From assembly GCA_005239175.1 (NCBI GenBank), contig SOPS01000001.1:1054001-1118000 (forward strand): 64,000 bases of DNA, written 5' to 3'. Source of the DNA: a halophilic archaeon SHRA6. Lineage in GTDB: Archaea; Halobacteriota; Halobacteria; Halobacteriales; Haloferacaceae. Under the pieces are notes generated by a model. It did no database searches and was not told where the DNA came from. It was given only the letters and a program-made list of their open reading frames with translations. Within the stretch, counting starts at the first letter, position 1. Every line of letters starts with the position of its first letter. Shown here one piece after another: positions 61,675-64,000 of this stretch. The position numbers and the translations under genes are program-made.

Positions 61675-62670
61675 TCAGGCGAGTGGCGTGCGCTCGACGA
61701 CAGTGCCGTCGACTGTCGGATACTGTTCGACGATTTCGCCGCGATCGAGGTCGCCCTCCTCGATCATCTCTTCGAGCAGCCACCACGCGAGTTCGACGTG
61801 GTCGGACTTGACCCTGTAGAACTCTTCGGGGACGCCGAGTTCGTCGAGGCGTTCTTTTGGTTCCCACGCCTTCCCGTAGACGATCGTTCCGTCGTCGGTG
61901 ATCTCGTCGAACTCCCGGCGGATGACTCGAGCCATCCGCTTCAGGCGGTTTCGGTGCTGGGCGGCATCTTTGAACACACTCGTACAGAAGTATACTTTCG
62001 GGTGATCGCCCATTTCCTCGAGAATCGCCGCCTTCGATCCCTCGACCGCAGACATGTGTCCTTCCTGAAGTTCGTAGCCGGCTTCCTGCATCCGCCGGTA
62101 ATTGCCGTGGGACATCTCGAACTCGTTGACGTTACAAAAGTCGGCGGCCCCCTCGTCGAGGAACTCCAGAAACTCCGGTTCTGCACGGATTCCTGGGATT
62201 TCGAACGCAGGCGTGAGTCCCTCCTCACGCGCGATGTAAAGGATCTCTTCCCATTCGGTGCCGTGAAGCTCACCCCACAGCTCGTAGGGTGGATGGAACC
62301 TGATCTCGTCGAGTCCGGCTTCCGCGAGTCGGCGCATGTTCTCTCGACCGCCGGTGATTCCTGTGTACAGGTGGGTGTGGTGATCCTCACCAAACTCGTC
62401 TTTCAGAAGCCGGAGATACCGACAGGTCTTTTCCATCGCCTCCTGGGGTTCGCCACCGGTGATCGACGTTCCGAGGGCGTTCATCCGGTGGGCCTCTTCA
62501 AGCACGTCTGCATCGGACTCGACGAGTCGTTCGTTGGCGTACACGTCAGTCACGTTCTTCCTGTTCTCGCCGAGTGGACAGTAAAAACAGTCGCGCTGAT
62601 CGCAGTAGCCGTAGACGAAAAGCACCATCTTACCGCCTTTCGCACACTGTTCACAGCCCTTCGAGATCAT
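61675..62670 (-). CDS. Radical SAM protein with CX4CX2C motif (COG2108-like)
   Basis: 331 residues. N-terminus has C6-x2-C9 (GCEQCAKG). The cluster triad is C23-x4-C28-x2-C31 (YCDQRDCFYC), one residue longer than the standard CX3CX2C. SAM-domain features follow: GTSITGGEPQEA, HLYTGITGGRENM. Family members related to pyruvate-formate-lyase activases; substrate unknown. Intact otherwise. T-rich repeats follow its stop. Confidence 0.87.
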   Translation of the reverse strand: MISKGCEQCAKGGKMVLFVYGYCDQRDCFYCPLGENRKNVTDVYANERLVESDADVLEEAHRMNALGTSITGGEPQEAMEKTCRYLRLLKDEFGEDHHTHLYTGITGGRENMRRLAEAGLDEIRFHPPYELWGELHGTEWEEILYIAREEGLTPAFEIPGIRAEPEFLEFLDEGAADFCNVNEFEMSHGNYRRMQEAGYELQEGHMSAVEGSKAAILEEMGDHPKVYFCTSVFKDAAQHRNRLKRMARVIRREFDEITDDGTIVYGKAWEPKERLDELGVPEEFYRVKSDHVELAWWLLEEMIEEGDLDRGEIVEQYPTVDGTVVERTPLA

Positions 62671-62836
62671 TCGTTGCTATCAATACCGTCTCGGAGTCTA
62701 AAAAGCGTGCGAAACGCGCCCACGTGAAGAATCCCGTTCGATCGACGGGTGGCCACACTCAATGAGACGGCAGCAAAGCACTACTTTCTCGCTTGGTATC
62801 CGCAGCGTCTTCTGACGTGGACGCATATAAATAAAC
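62671..62836. other. Intergenic gap with TATA near the next start
   Basis: 166 bp between divergent genes. TATAAATA lies at 62826-62833, directly before the ATG at 62837. No gene. Confidence 0.4.
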
Positions 62837-63571
62837 ATGGATCGCACACCGATCGCCCAGGATGCTGACAAATCCACCAAAACCAAGTCGAAAGCCGAGG
62901 AGCAGTCGGTACAGCCCAGCCGATCGCGGCGGCGGCTCTTGGCCACAGCCGGCGCGATCGGCGCTGCCTCGCTGTCTGGATGCATCGTGAGCGATTTTGT
63001 GACTGGCGAGCAAGTCGAGTTCAACGCCGCACAGGCAAGAGTCAACGAAGACGCGCTTTCTGCGACCGGCTACAGCGAGTACCGGCTTCGAGACCCGGAG
63101 GTGACACGGACGTTTGAGGCGGCTGGCCAATCAAGGGAAGTAGTCATAACAAACCAGATTGCGGAGTACGATCGCGCGATCGAAGTGCTCGGCGTGCGCC
63201 TCCAGGGAGCGACATTTACGGTGTTTAGCACACCGCAGGTCGAGCTATTCGGCCAGACGTTCAATCCGGTGGGAGAGATGAGCACTGACGAACTCATCTT
63301 GGAAGCCCAAGCGCGCTACGAGTCGATCGATTCCGTCGATCGCGACAGCGAACGGACCGAGACAGTGCTTGGATCAGACGTGACAGTAGTTCGGTACCGC
63401 GCGGAGGCCAGCCCAGCGGACGCAGACCTGACGATCGACATCACACTCCACATCACTGAACCGATCGAGGCCGGCGAAGATTTCGTGGTCTGTCTGGCCG
63501 CACATCCGCGGGTGATCGACGAGACAGACAGCGTCAATCGACTGCTTGCAGGAGTCGAACACGACGCCTAG
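62837..63571 (+). CDS. DUF6517-like Tat lipoprotein
   Basis: 244 residues. N-terminus has SRSRRRLLATAGAIGAASLS with a lipobox cysteine (SGC), so exported by Tat and lipid-anchored. The rest is a beta-rich domain (ARVNEDALSATGYSEYRLRD, ITLHITEPIEAGEDFVVCLA). DUF6517 by recall, function unknown. A TATA-like element (TATAAATA at 62826-62833) lies right at the ATG, so the true transcription start may be elsewhere. Confidence 0.8.
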   Translation: MDRTPIAQDADKSTKTKSKAEEQSVQPSRSRRRLLATAGAIGAASLSGCIVSDFVTGEQVEFNAAQARVNEDALSATGYSEYRLRDPEVTRTFEAAGQSREVVITNQIAEYDRAIEVLGVRLQGATFTVFSTPQVELFGQTFNPVGEMSTDELILEAQARYESIDSVDRDSERTETVLGSDVTVVRYRAEASPADADLTIDITLHITEPIEAGEDFVVCLAAHPRVIDETDSVNRLLAGVEHDA

Positions 63572-63649
63572 AGTGTGAGAAATTGGATCACAAGAACAGT
63601 CCGAACCCCCGAAAACACATATGTGGGTAGCTCGCATAGACGCAAACGA

Positions 63650-64000
63650 ATGCAGCTTGTCCTCTGTGTCGACCTGGATAACGATCTCGGCCGAAAAACC
63701 GACTTCGAGACTCCGGTAATCGGCTACGAGAACGTTGAAGCCGCAGCTGTCGCGTTAGCGACCGCCGACCCAGAGGACTCAGACGTGAACGTATTATTTC
63801 AGGGGCTACACGTCCACGACCAGCTCCGCACAGAGGAAGACGAGGAGGTAGAAGTCGCGGCGGTGACTGGCGTTGAAGGAAGCGACATCAAAGCGAACCG
63901 TGCGATCGGCGAGGAGATCGATACGGTGCTTGCGAGCCTCAAGACCGGCGAAGAGGTCCGCGCAATCGTCATTACCGATGGCGCACAGGATGAGTCGGTG
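63650..64000 (+). CDS. DUF373 family protein, C-terminus beyond window
   Basis: 117 residues visible. N-terminus MQLVLCVDLDNDLGRKTDF with FQGLHVHDQLRTEEDEEVEV and a RAIGEEIDTVLAS segment matches DUF373 membrane proteins, whose C-terminal helices lie beyond 64000. Function unknown. Start ATG 63650 chosen because it opens the family's MQLVL strand. Confidence 0.82.
   Translation, partial: MQLVLCVDLDNDLGRKTDFETPVIGYENVEAAAVALATADPEDSDVNVLFQGLHVHDQLRTEEDEEVEVAAVTGVEGSDIKANRAIGEEIDTVLASLKTGEEVRAIVITDGAQDESV

Overview
The window comes from a haloarchaeon (class Halobacteria); genus not assigned. The proteins are strongly acidic, and the genes include archaellum (arl/fla) and chemotaxis genes, a TFB general transcription factor, a Hef-type helicase/nuclease, a Brp/Blh carotenoid dioxygenase next to a lycopene cyclase, HalX and HTH regulators, and twin-arginine lipoproteins. 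Many genes are leaderless, with a TATA element about 26 bp before the start codon. The hexamer CGATCG is very abundant (about a dozen copies hand-counted between 6001 and 7080, against roughly 0.3 per kb expected).

Layout. 1-7.6 kb: a cut MFS transporter, a 560-bp relic region with fragments of a small accessory gene pair, a two-gene membrane pair (TIGR02587/TIGR02588), an RHH regulator coupled to a YhhQ-type transporter, RlmE/FtsJ with TRAM, a ferritin-like protein, a rhodanese-MBL fusion, GNAT and peroxiredoxin. 7.7-31.8 kb is housekeeping and metabolism: Hef, the retinal pair (blh, lycopene cyclase), serB/serA divergent, thrC with a TrmB-type regulator, small haloarchaeal proteins, a cupin pair, CstA, ArsA with a small partner, a COG0523 GTPase with a His-rich loop, upp, an S9 peptidase, an orphan antitoxin, IMPACT, and a hisA/hisB/ACT-regulator run.

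31.8-47.1 kb is the motility locus, nearly all on the minus strand: five tandem archaellins, an unrecognised cluster protein, cheY, cheC (two domains), cheD, arlCDE (one fused gene), arlF, arlG, arlH, arlI and arlJ. Upstream of the archaellins sit an HTH regulator, a KaiC-like ATPase and a HalX response regulator, a plausible control block. cheA, cheW, cheB, cheR and cheF are not in this window.

47.1-64 kb: a solo TnpB (IS1341-type) element with a candidate omega-RNA at its right end and a divergent copy of the same terminal hairpin at its left flank; a RecJ-like DHH protein, TFB, HTH, HIT, a family-4 UDG, a PRPP synthetase-like protein, a beta-propeller protein, a PiT phosphate permease, DUF2062, GNAT, DUF2270, a SIMPL lipoprotein, an unknown 400-aa protein, a radical SAM protein with an unusual cysteine spacing, a DUF6517 lipoprotein and a DUF373 protein cut by the right edge.

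The most unusual signal is a set of short tandem repeats in intergenic gaps. They differ in sequence, but nearly all carry CGATCG or GATCGA. At three genes (hef, prs, hisA) the repeated unit copies the last codons, so at hef and prs the stop codon itself is duplicated in series downstream of the gene.
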